Source of the DNA: Pseudoalteromonas fuliginea
GTDB taxonomy: Bacteria; Pseudomonadota; Gammaproteobacteria; Enterobacterales; Alteromonadaceae
Direction: 5' to 3'
DNA: 59,765 nt
Assembly (NCBI RefSeq): GCF_000690055.1
Contig: NZ_JJNZ01000014.1
Span: forward strand, 1-59,765
Part shown: in pieces, positions 26,945 through 36,786 of the stretch
How positions within the stretch are numbered: position 1 is the stretch's first letter
How the letters are laid out: each line of letters starts with the position of its first letter
Program-made: the position numbers and the translations under genes
The notes under the pieces: generated by a model
The model's input: the letters and a program-made list of their open reading frames with translations, nothing else
What the model was told of the DNA's origin: nothing
Databases searched by the model: none

Positions 26945-28963
26945 ATGACTCAACTTTCTTCTCGTGCGCCTTTTGCTAATGCCATTCGCGCACTCAGTAT
27001 GGATGCGGTACAGCAAGCAAACTCAGGGCATCCGGGCGCACCTATGGGTATGGCCGATATAGCCGAAGTACTGTGGAACGATTTTTTAAACCACAATCCA
27101 ACCGATCCAAATTGGCCAAACCGAGACCGCTTTGTACTTAGTAACGGTCACGGCTCTATGCTTATTTATTCTTTATTGCATTTAAGCGGGTACGAACTAC
27201 CACTTAGCGAACTTAAACAATTTAGACAAATGCATTCAAAAACCCCAGGTCACCCTGAATACGGTTACACCCCAGGTGTTGAAACAACCACAGGTCCGCT
27301 TGGCGCAGGTTTATCAAATGCCGTAGGTATGGCTATTGCCGAAAAAGCCCTAGCAGCACAATTTAACAAAGAGAGTTTTGATATTGTAGATCATTACACT
27401 TACTGTTTTATGGGTGATGGCTGTTTAATGGAAGGCATATCGCACGAAGCATGTTCGCTTGCAGGCACATTAGGCCTGGGTAAACTTATTGCTTTTTGGG
27501 ACGATAACGGCATATCTATCGACGGACACGTTGAGGGCTGGTTTACCGACGACACCGCTAAACGCTTTGAAGCGTACGGCTGGCATGTAATAAAAGATAT
27601 AGACGGCCACGACCCAGAGCAAATTGCAAGCGCCATTGCACAAGCAAAACAAGTGAGCGATAAACCTACCCTACTGTGTTGTAAAACCGTGATTGGTTTT
27701 GGCTCGCCAAATAAATCAGGCTCGCACGACTGCCATGGCTCGCCATTAGGTAATGACGAAATAACTGCGGCGCGCAAATTTTTAAACCTACCAAATGAAG
27801 CATTTAGTATCAGTGATGATATTTACGCCCATTGGGACGCTAAACAAAGCGGTAATAAAAAACAAAAACAATGGCAACAACTGTTTAGCGACTACACCAA
27901 AAGCCACCCTGAGCTTGCTAAAGAATTTGAGCGACGCGTAATTAAACGCACCCTTCCTGACAACTTCGAAGCTATTGCAAACAACTATATTGCACAGTGC
28001 AACAATGACGCCGCTAACATTGCCAGCCGAAAAGCCTCGCAAAACACCATTGAAGCCTTTGCCCCGCATTTACCAGAGTTACTGGGTGGCTCTGCCGATT
28101 TAGCCGGTTCTAACTTAACGCTGTGGTCTGGCTCTAAAGGCATAAGCGCAGATGACGCCGGCGGTAATTACCTGTTTTATGGCGTGCGTGAGTTTGGTAT
28201 GAGCGGCATTATGAATGGCATATCACTGCACAGTGGTTTTATTAATCACGGTGCTACATTTTTAATGTTTATGGAATACGCCCGTAACGCAGTAAGAATG
28301 TCGGCACTTATGGGTATTCAAAATATATTTGTGTATACCCACGACTCTATTGGTCAAGGTGAAGACGGTCCAACTCACCAACCTATTGAGCAACTAGCCA
28401 ACCTACGTATGACGCCAAACCTAGTCACATGGCGCCCATGTGACGCAGTAGAAACTGCAGTATCGTGGAAAAACGCGATACAAAATCAGCAGCAACCTAC
28501 GGCGCTTATTTTTAGTCGCCAAGGGCTCAACCACCAGCCACGTACCGCTCAGCAAATTAGCGACATAGAAAAAGGCGGCTATATTCTTAGCGATAGCAAT
28601 AAAGCGCCTGAGCTTATTTTAATTGCAACGGGTTCTGAAGTTGATTTAGCAATGCAAGCCGCAAAAGAGCTTACAGCACAAGGCGTTGCAGTGCGTGTGG
28701 TATCAATGCCAAGCACCACATTGTTTGATCTACAATCAGACGATTACAAGCAAAGTGTATTGCCAAACTCGGTAGCAAACCGTATTGCAATTGAAACATC
28801 ACACCAAGATTACTGGCTTAAATATGTTGGCTTACAAGGCAAAGTAATTGGTATGAGCACTTTTGGTGAGTCGGCGCCAGGTAACGTGTTATTAGAGCAT
28901 TTTGGCTTTACCACCAAAAATGTAGTGAGCACCGCGCAGGCGTTAATTAAAGCCAACGCCTAA
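26945..28963 (+). CDS. tkt: transketolase
   Basis: 672 residues, the usual bacterial size. The thiamine diphosphate site is visible ([26 protein letters not shown]), the N-terminal [10 protein letters not shown] and the pyrimidine-domain glutamate region [12 protein letters not shown], and the C-terminal [10 protein letters not shown] domain. It transfers two-carbon units between pentose and other sugar phosphates. Located 58 bp after tal across a terminator-like hairpin in the same orientation. Together with tal it drains xylulose 5-phosphate into glycolysis. A housekeeping copy probably exists elsewhere. Confidence 0.95.
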   Translation: MTQLSSRAPFANAIRALSMDAVQQANSGHPGAPMGMADIAEVLWNDFLNHNPTDPNWPNRDRFVLSNGHGSMLIYSLLHLSGYELPLSELKQFRQMHSKTPGHPEYGYTPGVETTTGPLGAGLSNAVGMAIAEKALAAQFNKESFDIVDHYTYCFMGDGCLMEGISHEACSLAGTLGLGKLIAFWDDNGISIDGHVEGWFTDDTAKRFEAYGWHVIKDIDGHDPEQIASAIAQAKQVSDKPTLLCCKTVIGFGSPNKSGSHDCHGSPLGNDEITAARKFLNLPNEAFSISDDIYAHWDAKQSGNKKQKQWQQLFSDYTKSHPELAKEFERRVIKRTLPDNFEAIANNYIAQCNNDAANIASRKASQNTIEAFAPHLPELLGGSADLAGSNLTLWSGSKGISADDAGGNYLFYGVREFGMSGIMNGISLHSGFINHGATFLMFMEYARNAVRMSALMGIQNIFVYTHDSIGQGEDGPTHQPIEQLANLRMTPNLVTWRPCDAVETAVSWKNAIQNQQQPTALIFSRQGLNHQPRTAQQISDIEKGGYILSDSNKAPELILIATGSEVDLAMQAAKELTAQGVAVRVVSMPSTTLFDLQSDDYKQSVLPNSVANRIAIETSHQDYWLKYVGLQGKVIGMSTFGESAPGNVLLEHFGFTTKNVVSTAQALIKANA

Positions 28964-29010
28964 TACATTTTGTACGCGTAATGCGCGCAATAATACAATT
29001 TTATCCAATT

Positions 29011-29046
29011 AATGCGCTAAGCCTTTCAAAGCTCGGCGCATTTTTA
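29011..29046 (+). terminator. terminator after tkt
   Basis: AATGCGC (29011-29017) pairs with GCGCATT (29036-29042), extended by AGC/GCT inside, followed by TTTTA. Typical intrinsic terminator. Confidence 0.7.
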
Positions 29047-29069
29047 TAATTAACTAACAAAGGTGAACT

Positions 29070-29453
29070 ATGAAATACTTACTATTAATTATGCTTTTTA
29101 GTGCAAGTACTAGTTTTAACGCATGGGCAAGTGACGAGCAAAATGATGAACTAATGCTAACGATTTTTTTAAAGCACGACCAATCAAAAAACCTCTCTGA
29201 AATAAAAGAAATACTCAACAACGCTAACTTTTACAAGCACTTCCCGCCAGAAGGCGCTACAGTAGAATCTTGGAAAGTAATGATGGGTATAGGGCAAGTA
29301 GTTACCTTGCGCTTTCCGGCAGCGTTATTATCAAAAGTAAATTTATCGATTGAGCGCTATGGCTGGAAAGCCTACAGCACTGAGTTTTATCCAACATACG
29401 ATCTGTACCCAATCGTAAAAGAAGAAATTAAAAAAGCTAGAGCGAACAATTAA
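29070..29453 (+). CDS. small exported protein of unknown function
   Basis: 127 residues with a clear signal peptide (KYLLLIMLFSASTSFNAWA, cleavage before SDEQ) and AGGTG 6 bp before the start. The mature part is about 105 residues: MLTIFLKHDQSKNLSEIKEIL, HFPPEGATVESWKVMMGIGQV and a C-terminal EEIKKARANN. The pattern of a hydrophobic strand, helix, strand and late tyrosines recalls a ferredoxin-like alpha-beta sandwich of the dimeric barrel type, but no family was recognised. It lies between tkt and the aldose epimerase with short gaps (13 bp to the next gene), so it is likely co-expressed with galM. Confidence 0.7.
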   Translation: MKYLLLIMLFSASTSFNAWASDEQNDELMLTIFLKHDQSKNLSEIKEILNNANFYKHFPPEGATVESWKVMMGIGQVVTLRFPAALLSKVNLSIERYGWKAYSTEFYPTYDLYPIVKEEIKKARANN

Positions 29454-29466
29454 AAGAGTAACCAAC

Positions 29467-30444
29467 ATGACAACTTCAATTGTTCAATACACACTAAGTA
29501 ATGAAGCAAACGACACTATTTCTATTATTAACTACGGTGCCCGGCTTACCAGCTGGGTTACCCATGTTGATAGTAAAAAACGAAATATTATACTTGGCTA
29601 TTCTAATATTAATGACTATTTAAATGACACATTTTACTTAGGCGCTGTAGCCGGCCCTTATGCAAACAGGCTAAGTAACGCCCAAATAAACATTGATGAT
29701 AAAGCCTATGCACTTAATAAAAACGAAGGAGTAAACCAACTTCACGGCGGCCAAAAAGCATTAAGCGACTTATTTTGGCAGCTCGATTATCATCAAAAAA
29801 ATGCGTTAAGTTTAAGTATTACTCTACCCGATGGATACAACGGCTACCCCGGTAAAACTATATTTAACGTGCTGTATACCTTTACCACTAACAGTAAAAA
29901 CCAAAGTAATCTTGATATTAAATTTACGATTACCAGTAATAAAAAAACCATTGCTGGGCCTACAGCGCATCCGTACTTTAATTTAAATGGCATTACTAAC
30001 AGCGCACAAGGGCATACATTAAAACTTGCCGCCGCGCATTATACCCCCATAGATACAAATGCCATTCCCACAGGTTTAATAGCCCCTGTAGCAAATACAA
30101 CTTTTGACTACACAAATACGCGTGTACTTAATAAAACCGATAAACTCGATAAACTCGATCATAACTTTGTCACCGAACAAGTGCTTAATCTGCAAGCCAA
30201 TAAGCAACACGCAGAGCTTACAAGCGCCGATGAAAAAGTAATGCTGAGTGTGCTTTCTAACTACCCTGCTATTCAAGTGTACACGGGGCAGCACTTAAAA
30301 AATCCGTTTAACCAATTTGACGGTATTTGCCTAGAGCCGCAATTTTGCCCCGACAGCCCTAATAACCCACACTTCCCATTTAGCTATTTAACACCACAAG
30401 TGCCTTTACAAACACTCATAAGTTATTGTTTAACTACTATGTAA
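29467..30444 (+). CDS. galM: aldose 1-epimerase (mutarotase)
   Basis: 325 residues of the GalM family: NYGARLTSWVTHVD, the NEGVNQLHGG motif with the first catalytic-region histidine, GPTAHPYFNLNG with the second histidine (acid), and the base glutamate in DGICLEPQFCPDSPN. It interconverts the alpha and beta anomers of aldoses. Beside xylA it should speed supply of the alpha-D-xylopyranose that the isomerase uses after retaining or inverting xylosidases release the other anomer. No signal peptide, so cytoplasmic. Last gene of the plus-strand xylose segment, 13 bp after the unknown exported gene. Confidence 0.9.
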   Translation: MTTSIVQYTLSNEANDTISIINYGARLTSWVTHVDSKKRNIILGYSNINDYLNDTFYLGAVAGPYANRLSNAQINIDDKAYALNKNEGVNQLHGGQKALSDLFWQLDYHQKNALSLSITLPDGYNGYPGKTIFNVLYTFTTNSKNQSNLDIKFTITSNKKTIAGPTAHPYFNLNGITNSAQGHTLKLAAAHYTPIDTNAIPTGLIAPVANTTFDYTNTRVLNKTDKLDKLDHNFVTEQVLNLQANKQHAELTSADEKVMLSVLSNYPAIQVYTGQHLKNPFNQFDGICLEPQFCPDSPNNPHFPFSYLTPQVPLQTLISYCLTTM

Positions 30445-30448
30445 ACCA

Positions 30449-30482
30449 AAAAAGGATCGCTATTAAGCGATCCTTTGCGGGA
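30449..30482. terminator. bidirectional terminator between galM and GH10
   Basis: AAAGGATCGC (30451-30460) and GCGATCCTTT (30467-30476) are perfect 10-bp arms. On the minus strand the stem is followed by TTTTTTGG, so it ends the GH10 transcript; on the plus strand the U-run is short. Confidence 0.8.
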
Positions 30483-30501
30483 GGTTAAATTTTTAGTGCG
30501 A

Positions 30502-31641
30502 TTATAAATCGCTTACAAAGCTTTTAAGTTTTAGCTCACGGTCAATTAATAATGGGTAATCGGTGCGCCCTTGCATTGGCCAATCGTTGCGCCAAGTACG
30601 TGCATCGCTTATACCCCAAAAAGTAACACGGCTTACTTTATCGTCATGCTTTTTAAGTATGTCAAACACAGCTTTGTAGCGCTCGCCTAACTGGGTGTTT
30701 ACTTCACTAGGTAAACCATTCGGGTATGGGTTAAATCGCTCTTGCAGCGCAATATCTAACGAAATATCAGCGCCTTGCTCTTCACCTTCAGGGAACGGTA
30801 ATACCGAAATATCAAGCTCGGTTATCATCACATCAATACCCGTTGCAGCGTATGCCACAATAGAGTCTTCCATTAACGAAAGCTCTGGGTTATCAAGCGA
30901 ATAATGCGCTTGCATACCAATACCATCTATTTCAATGCCTTTGCTTTGTAAATTTTTAATAAGCGCAATTGCACCGGCTCTTTTTTCTGGCTTATATAAG
31001 TTGTAATCGTTGTAGTATAGCTTGGCATTAGGCGCTGCCTGCTTAGCGTATTTAAAAGCATATTCTATAAAGTCGTCACCAATAATGGTGCTCCATTTAG
31101 ATTCACGCAGTGTGCCGTCTTCGTTAAGTGCTTCGTTTACCACGTCCCATGCAAAAATGCGGTTTTTATAACGCCCTGCAACAGCATTAATATGGTTTTG
31201 CATGCGCATAAGTAATGCATCGCGGGTTAGCGGCTCGCCTTGTTCGTCTTCAAAAACCCAGTCAGGCGTTTGCGAGTGCCACACTAATGTGTGCCCAACT
31301 AATTCTTGGTTGTTCTCTTGTGCGTACTGAACTAACGCATCAGCGGCTTCAAAATCATAGGTTTCTAGCTCTGGGTGTATACGCTCCCACTTCATTGAGT
31401 TCTCTGGCGTAAAGGTATTAAATTGCGCTTTAGCCACATTTAAATCTTCAGGCAAAGCCCCTAATATTTGGTCGCGGCTAATCGCTGTGCCAATTTTAAA
31501 GTGCTCTTTAAATTGCGCTTTAAGCGTTAATTGCTCCGGCGCTTTTAATGTTGGTTTGCTTTGCTCTGCTGAGCCATTACAGCCAAGTGCGAGGCTCGAC
31601 ATTCCTAATAAAATAGCAATCGTAAATTTATTTTTATGCAT
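30502..31641 (-). CDS. GH10 endo-beta-1,4-xylanase, probable lipoprotein
   Basis: 379 residues. An N-terminal hydrophobic segment ends LALGC with Cys21, consistent with a lipid-anchored outer-membrane or periplasmic enzyme. The GH10 barrel is complete: acid/base Glu170 in FAWDVVNEAL, nucleophile Glu275 in VMITELDISVL, and the subsite motifs HTLVWHSQTPDW and GIGMQAHYSL. It has no carbohydrate-binding module. It probably cuts xylan or large xylo-oligosaccharides near the cell surface. A 17-bp locus motif lies 50 bp upstream, and the DUF5060 gene is divergent. It resembles the GH10 at 39763-40896, suggesting a duplication within the locus. Confidence 0.9.
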   Translation of the reverse strand: MHKNKFTIAILLGMSSLALGCNGSAEQSKPTLKAPEQLTLKAQFKEHFKIGTAISRDQILGALPEDLNVAKAQFNTFTPENSMKWERIHPELETYDFEAADALVQYAQENNQELVGHTLVWHSQTPDWVFEDEQGEPLTRDALLMRMQNHINAVAGRYKNRIFAWDVVNEALNEDGTLRESKWSTIIGDDFIEYAFKYAKQAAPNAKLYYNDYNLYKPEKRAGAIALIKNLQSKGIEIDGIGMQAHYSLDNPELSLMEDSIVAYAATGIDVMITELDISVLPFPEGEEQGADISLDIALQERFNPYPNGLPSEVNTQLGERYKAVFDILKKHDDKVSRVTFWGISDARTWRNDWPMQGRTDYPLLIDRELKLKSFVSDL

Positions 31642-31690
31642 GATGTACCTGTTGTGTGTTTTTTAGTGTGCAATCTAAACTTAACACCAT

Positions 31691-31707
31691 ATAGTCCTTT
31701 TGACAAC
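31691..31707. promoter_or_regulatory. xylan-locus palindrome between GH10 and DUF5060 genes
   Basis: ATAGTCCTTTTGACAAC. First half ATAGTC is exact, second half TGAC is exact with a divergent tail. It lies 50 bp before the GH10 start and 92 bp before the DUF5060 start, so it can serve both divergent genes. Confidence 0.55.
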
Positions 31708-31798
31708 AACGTTTTGTTAAAATAGACTGAACAAAAATAACACAGTACACATTCCTTAATCACACACTTTACTAGCAACAAAATTAGCAAGGACACAC

Positions 31799-33646
31799 AT
31801 GAAAAAAATAACAATAAAACGGCTTCTGTTAATTAGCGCATTTTTCGCCTCATTTATATTCAGCGCCCTAATTCGCGCGGAGCAAACCAGCACTCACGTG
31901 CCTATCTGGCATAAATTAAGCTTAACCCTTGAAGGCCCGCACACCAGCGAGCTTGCCACGCCTAACCCTTTTACCGATTACCGCTTAGACGCCACATTTA
32001 CCAGCCCCACTAATAAGCAATATACAGTACCTGGATATTATGCAGCCGATGCAAACACTGCTCAAACACATGCAACAGCAGGCAACAAATGGCAGGTTTT
32101 GTTTTCGCCCAACGAGCTTGGCAAATGGCGCTATACACTCTCATTTGTTAAAGGCAGTAATATCGCAAGCGTGCCATTAAATACTGTTACAAATGAGCAA
32201 TCAGCCGGATTTTTTGATAAACAAACAGGCGAGTTTAATGTTATCGCCGCCACTAAATCATCCAGCAGTAAAGACTTTAAAAGCAAAGGTAAGCTTGAAT
32301 ACGTTAATAAACCCTATTTGCAGTTTAATGGCTCAAAAGAGTACTTTTTAAAAGCCGGTGCTAACAGCCCCGAAGTGCTGCTTGGCTTTTCAGGGTTTGA
32401 TGCCACTCCCACAAAGCGTAACTACCAAGCGCACATAAAGCATTGGCAAAATAGCGACCCTACATGGCAAACAACCAATACAGAGACTGATAATAGTAGT
32501 CATCAATCTTCTAAAGGCATTATTGGGCTAATAAATTATTTAGCGTCGCTTAACATTAACGCGTATTACTTTTTAACCATGAACGCCTACGGCGATGGCG
32601 ACCAAGTTTGGCCATGGCTTAGCAAAACCCAAACCACACGCTACGATGTATCTAAATTAGCTCAGTGGGATATTGTATTTAGCCACATGCAGCAAAAAGG
32701 CATAATGACTCACTTTGTAATGAGCGAAACCGAAAACGAATCACTGTTTGAATGGAACGAAAGCCAGCTTAAAAACGACTTTGCTGTTAGTCGTAAAATT
32801 TACTATCGCGAGTTATTTGCCCGCTTTGGCTATCATTTAGCAACCACGTGGAATATAGGCGAAGAAAATGGCTGGCAAGATCCAAGCGGCGACAATAAAC
32901 AACAAAAAGCTAATACCACAAAACAAAGAAAGCAATTTGCCGATTACTTTCAATCACTCACCTACTACCCTGAGCATATTGTGATACATAACGGCCCGTC
33001 GCTCGACTACCACATTTACGATAAACCAAACGACAACATTTTGGGCTACCCCGCCTACACAGGGGCAAGCTTACAAGGTGAACTTAAAACAAACACCACT
33101 TATAACGATGTTTCAAAGTACCGCCAGCTTACTCAAAGCAACCCTCACCCGTGGGTGATCACCATGGACGAAGCCTATATTTATGAGTATGCAAATAATG
33201 TAGATACGTGGCGTAAAAGTAACGTGTGGGCCACATTTATGGCAGGTGGCGCAGGTATTGAGTTTTATTTAGGCGGTGGCGGCGACCTTGTTGAACAAGA
33301 TTTAACGCCTTATAAAAATTACTATTTAGCGATGACTAACGCTGTTGCGTTTTTTCAAAAATATGTGCCATTTACAAAGCTTACACCAGCACCTGAGCTT
33401 ACAAAAACAGGCTGGTCGTTAAGTGATAACTCAGCGTTTTACTTATTTTATTTTAGTAACGCAAGCCAAGCTCAGGTCACATTACCAAACGCGTGTTATA
33501 CCCTCGACTGGTTTAACCCACGAACTAACAACTACATAAACGGCAAACGCTTTTGTATAAATACCGCAACGAGTACACAACTGGCAACACCACCCAACAC
33601 ACCTAATAACGACTGGGTTTATTTAATTAACCTAAGCGCTAAATAA
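31799..33646 (+). CDS. DUF5060/DUF4038-type putative glycoside hydrolase, exported
   Basis: 615 residues with a signal peptide (KRLLLISAFFASFIFSALIRA). Residues about 35-125 look like a DUF5060 beta-sandwich (WHKLSLTLEGPHTSE, NKWQVLFSPNELGKWRYTLSF), followed by a TIM-barrel-like body: FNGSKEYFLKAGANSPEVLL, MNAYGDGDQVWPW, TTWNIGEENGWQD and WVITMDEAYIYEYANN, then a C-terminal sandwich (FYLFYFSNASQAQV). The glutamates in NIGEEN and the acids in MDEAY are plausible catalytic residues. The activity is not known to me; the location between xylanases suggests action on a xylan side chain or related glycan. The cupin gene follows by 14 bp and is likely co-transcribed. Divergent from GH10 across a shared locus motif. 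Confidence 0.65.
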   Translation: MKKITIKRLLLISAFFASFIFSALIRAEQTSTHVPIWHKLSLTLEGPHTSELATPNPFTDYRLDATFTSPTNKQYTVPGYYAADANTAQTHATAGNKWQVLFSPNELGKWRYTLSFVKGSNIASVPLNTVTNEQSAGFFDKQTGEFNVIAATKSSSSKDFKSKGKLEYVNKPYLQFNGSKEYFLKAGANSPEVLLGFSGFDATPTKRNYQAHIKHWQNSDPTWQTTNTETDNSSHQSSKGIIGLINYLASLNINAYYFLTMNAYGDGDQVWPWLSKTQTTRYDVSKLAQWDIVFSHMQQKGIMTHFVMSETENESLFEWNESQLKNDFAVSRKIYYRELFARFGYHLATTWNIGEENGWQDPSGDNKQQKANTTKQRKQFADYFQSLTYYPEHIVIHNGPSLDYHIYDKPNDNILGYPAYTGASLQGELKTNTTYNDVSKYRQLTQSNPHPWVITMDEAYIYEYANNVDTWRKSNVWATFMAGGAGIEFYLGGGGDLVEQDLTPYKNYYLAMTNAVAFFQKYVPFTKLTPAPELTKTGWSLSDNSAFYLFYFSNASQAQVTLPNACYTLDWFNPRTNNYINGKRFCINTATSTQLATPPNTPNNDWVYLINLSAK

Positions 33647-33660
33647 TAAGGATAACAAAC

Positions 33661-34098
33661 ATGAATCATTTAACAGCTAAACATTGTGTAACCGGCGTAT
33701 TACTTTCAGCCGCAGCCATCTTTGCATTGCCTGTAAACGCAGCTGATAAATCCATTCAACTTACATCAGCTATTGTGAGTCAAAAAGATGCGCACATTAC
33801 TCACTACGAAGGCGGCGATTTTCATACTTACTTTTACGGCGATACACCACTCACCAAGGGCGCTATTACAGGCGTTGCGGTTATTAAACCTAATAACGAA
33901 ATACACCCCGCCCACCAGCATCCTGATGAAGAATACTTAATGATTTTAGAGGGTTCAGGTACCTGGACGCTTAATGGCAAAAGCCAGCCTGCTCATACTG
34001 GAGATATCTTATTTGCAGCCCCTAACGACGTACACGGCATTTATAATAACGGCGATGTGCCGCTTAAGTTTGTGGTAGTAAGATATCAAACTAAGTAG
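33661..34098 (+). CDS. exported single-domain cupin
   Basis: 145 residues with a signal peptide (VLLSAAAIFALPVNA). The mature part is one cupin barrel: motif 1 HPAHQHPDEEYLMILEGSG with three histidine/glutamate metal ligands, and motif 2 GDILFAAPNDVHGIYN with the last histidine. Cupins of this type bind a metal and small sugars or acids, or act as isomerases; no reaction can be assigned. It begins 14 bp after the DUF5060 gene, so the two probably work together in the periplasm. A LysR gene lies convergent downstream. Confidence 0.75.
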   Translation: MNHLTAKHCVTGVLLSAAAIFALPVNAADKSIQLTSAIVSQKDAHITHYEGGDFHTYFYGDTPLTKGAITGVAVIKPNNEIHPAHQHPDEEYLMILEGSGTWTLNGKSQPAHTGDILFAAPNDVHGIYNNGDVPLKFVVVRYQTK

Positions 34099-34156
34099 GT
34101 TTTAGTGGCTTTTTTAGGGAAGTAATTTAAATACGTTTTTCACATATATGTAATTG

Positions 34157-35044
34157 TTATATCTGATAGTTTTTAAATTGCTCCCACACGGCCTCTCCTA
34201 CAGGTCCCAACACTTCTCCCCTTTTCTTAATAATGTAATATTTTAGAGGCGTTATATTTTGCACATCACTAAGTGACAGCATTTTCAGAGTATTATTTGC
34301 AATACCTTCATCAGCTAAATAACCTGGTAATTTGCCCCAACCCATTGCACTTTCGATAAGCATTTTTTTAGTTGGAAAGTCATTTACATACCATCGTCGC
34401 TGACCTTGCTGTACACCCCACTCTATGTTTTTTGAACCAGTGCCTGAGTCCTGCACAATTATTTGGTATTCGTTCAACAAATCAGTGGCTTGCCTTAGGT
34501 TTGGATTTCGCTTTAACAACAAAGGGGAAGCTACATTGATTAATGAGCCGCTATTTAACAAATGCTTTTCAATTTTCTCTTCTTGTACAGAAAATTCCAT
34601 TGTTGGTGTTATACACAGATCGGCACCGCCATCAAGTAAGGCTTCAATTGCACCTGTTATGTACTCTTGCCTGATTATTATTTGAGTTTCAGGGAACTGA
34701 TTTTGCATATTTTTTAGTAATGGTAAAATACCTTTTAAATTAAATGATGCTTCAATTGCAATCGTTATACTTACCTCGTTCCCCTGTGCTATGTGGTGTG
34801 CAACTTGTTTAAGTTGTGCTGCATCATCTAGCAATTTCATAGCCTTATGAAACATAGTTTTTCCTGCACTAGTAAGCTCTAACCGATAACCATTACGACT
34901 AAATAAGGCAAAGTTAAGGGTATTTTCTAGTTGCTTAATACCTTGGCTTATAGCTGGTTGAGTTTTGTGTAAAAGAGCACTTGCTTCACTCAATGATCCA
35001 ACCTGAGCAACAGTAACAAACATACTAAGCTGTTCTAATTTCAT
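34157..35044 (-). CDS. LysR-family transcriptional regulator
   Basis: 295 residues of normal LysR build: EQLSMFVTVAQVGSLSEASA, recognition helix KTQPAISQGIKQLENTLNFALF, then a ligand domain from about residue 92. It is divergent from the DoxX gene (137 bp gap) and most likely controls it, and perhaps the metallo-beta-lactamase-fold gene beyond. Nothing ties it to xylan: none of the locus palindromes is in its promoter region. It appears to be an independent small module inserted between the xylanase genes. Confidence 0.85.
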   Translation of the reverse strand: MKLEQLSMFVTVAQVGSLSEASALLHKTQPAISQGIKQLENTLNFALFSRNGYRLELTSAGKTMFHKAMKLLDDAAQLKQVAHHIAQGNEVSITIAIEASFNLKGILPLLKNMQNQFPETQIIIRQEYITGAIEALLDGGADLCITPTMEFSVQEEKIEKHLLNSGSLINVASPLLLKRNPNLRQATDLLNEYQIIVQDSGTGSKNIEWGVQQGQRRWYVNDFPTKKMLIESAMGWGKLPGYLADEGIANNTLKMLSLSDVQNITPLKYYIIKKRGEVLGPVGEAVWEQFKNYQI

Positions 35045-35181
35045 AATTTACGCCAAACATGTAAAGCTAAAGTTTATATCTTATAAAAAAACATTCAATA
35101 TTAATTAATAAGAACTGTGATTATTCTAACGTCAAAAGCTAAGCATCTGCTTAAATCACTCTTATTAAAGTTGGGAATAAC

Positions 35182-35553
35182 ATGAGCACAAAAGTAAAAA
35201 TAATTTTTATGTATACATCACTAGGATTAACAACACTTGCCTTTATAGCTGCAGGCTCTGCAAAACTAGCAGGAGTTGAGCAAATGCACTTATCTTTTGC
35301 ACTCATGGGTTTACCTGCTTGGTTTGGCTATTTTATTGGTGCAAGTGAACTAGCAGGTGCTATTGCTATTTGGATAAAAAAACTAAGCATTTTAGCTGCA
35401 AGTGGTTTGTTAGTTATTATGGCTGGTGCAACATTTTTTCATGTAGTTTACGACAGTGTTGCCAATGCAATACCTGCCGTTATTTTATGTGCTTTTTTAA
35501 TTAATATCATAATTAACCGAGTCAATGATATAAACGCCTTGGATAGTAAGTAA
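35182..35553 (+). CDS. DoxX-family membrane protein
   Basis: 123 residues with four hydrophobic helices (GLTTLAFIAAGSAKLAG, LMGLPAWFGYFIGASELAGAI, ILAASGLLVIMAGATFFHVV, IPAVILCAFLINIIINRV). The FxxAGSAKLAG and GxxELAGAI patterns are those of DoxX/DoxD-like proteins, seen with redox and stress systems. Role unknown. Its LysR-type neighbour is divergent, a typical regulator-target pair. Confidence 0.8.
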   Translation: MSTKVKIIFMYTSLGLTTLAFIAAGSAKLAGVEQMHLSFALMGLPAWFGYFIGASELAGAIAIWIKKLSILAASGLLVIMAGATFFHVVYDSVANAIPAVILCAFLINIIINRVNDINALDSK

Positions 35554-35577
35554 CCTAGAGCTATTTTCAATACAATG

Positions 35578-35607
35578 AATAACGATATATTCGCTTCTAT
35601 CGTTATT
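35578..35607 (+). terminator. hairpin after the DoxX gene
   Basis: AATAACGATA and TATCGTTATT (35578-35587, 35598-35607) are perfect 10-bp arms. AT-rich stem without a U-run; a weak terminator at best. Confidence 0.35.
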
Positions 35608-35819
35608 CAAACCCTCATTTACAAAATGACAAATGCTTTCACATCTCTAATTTAGCCTAAAGATAACAAACTCGATCTCTAAACAAACAAAGGCTAAGGT
35701 TGTTTTATTCATTAAATTTTAATTTTGAGTTCATACCCTGTATTTAATAATTAAATAGACGACGTACTAAAGTTTATTACTTGGGCTTTTAATATGCCTA
35801 ATTAACTAAGGTGTAAAAT

Positions 35820-36773
35820 ATGAAAAAAACATTTTTAGGCATTTTCTCGATTACAGTAATAACTTACTTACTGAGCGGCTGCACAACGTCAAATAACGGT
35901 AATATTACAAAATTGAGTGAAGATAAAATAAGTACTAGATTAAATAAATTACCTTCCTCGCTAACCTCTAGTGATTTGTTCAATACCACTGTTGTTGAAC
36001 CCACTCAGCTATTTGATAACCTTTATTTTGTAGGATATATCAGCGTAGGCACTTTTGTTATCACTACAACTGAGGGCATTATTTTAATCGATACCATGTG
36101 GACCCCGCACGATGCCAAACATGTGATTGTTCCTGGACTAAAAGAGTTAGGCTTAAATCCTGAAGATATTAAATACGTTATAGTTACTCACGGCCACAGC
36201 GACCATTATGGTGGCGCTCACTACTTTGAATCACATTATGGCGCTAAAATTTTAATGAGAAAAAATGAGTGGGACTACATCCATAATCCAAATGCACCTG
36301 TATTAACTGATCCTTTCGGTAACTTTTCTACCGAAATACCATTACCTAGCACTTACACCCAAGTTATCGATGGCGAAAAAATAAGTTTAGGTAAAACTAA
36401 TTTGACGGTACTTGCTACACCAGGGCATACGCCTGGTGGGTTGTCTTTGATAATACCTGTTACAGATAATGGCATACCTCATACAGTTGCACTTTGGGGA
36501 GGTACCGGTTTACCGGATACTAAAGAAGCAAATCAAACTTATTTGCACTCTTTAAATTATTTTCAAAAAATTGCAAACAAAAACGATGTTGATGGAAGTA
36601 TCTCAAACCACCCGTTTTCACATGATCTAATTAATCAAATTAATACATTAAAAAATCGTAAATCTGATCAACGAAACCCAGTGGTAACCGGTAATAAGGC
36701 ATTTAATGAGTACATAGACGATGTATTACGAAATAACGTTCAAAAGAAACTTTCGTCATTTGAGTCAAACTAA
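35820..36773 (+). CDS. metallo-beta-lactamase-fold lipoprotein
   Basis: 317 residues. The start ends in a good lipobox (YLLSGCTTS), so it is lipid-anchored. The zinc motif is VTHGHSDHYGG (HxHxDH), followed by TPGHTPGG and a late SNHPFSHD, the pattern of subclass B3-like or related hydrolases. Family members include beta-lactamases, lactonases and many hydrolases without a known substrate; antibiotic resistance cannot be claimed from this. It has a long 266-bp upstream gap from DoxX and may have its own promoter (TTATTA-rich region near 35770). Confidence 0.75.
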   Translation: MKKTFLGIFSITVITYLLSGCTTSNNGNITKLSEDKISTRLNKLPSSLTSSDLFNTTVVEPTQLFDNLYFVGYISVGTFVITTTEGIILIDTMWTPHDAKHVIVPGLKELGLNPEDIKYVIVTHGHSDHYGGAHYFESHYGAKILMRKNEWDYIHNPNAPVLTDPFGNFSTEIPLPSTYTQVIDGEKISLGKTNLTVLATPGHTPGGLSLIIPVTDNGIPHTVALWGGTGLPDTKEANQTYLHSLNYFQKIANKNDVDGSISNHPFSHDLINQINTLKNRKSDQRNPVVTGNKAFNEYIDDVLRNNVQKKLSSFESN

Positions 36774-36786
36774 TATAGCTTTTCAC

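Noticed and set aside
35820..36773. Calling the HxHxDH protein a true beta-lactamase
   Set aside because: The fold is shared by many hydrolases and the context gives no antibiotic link.
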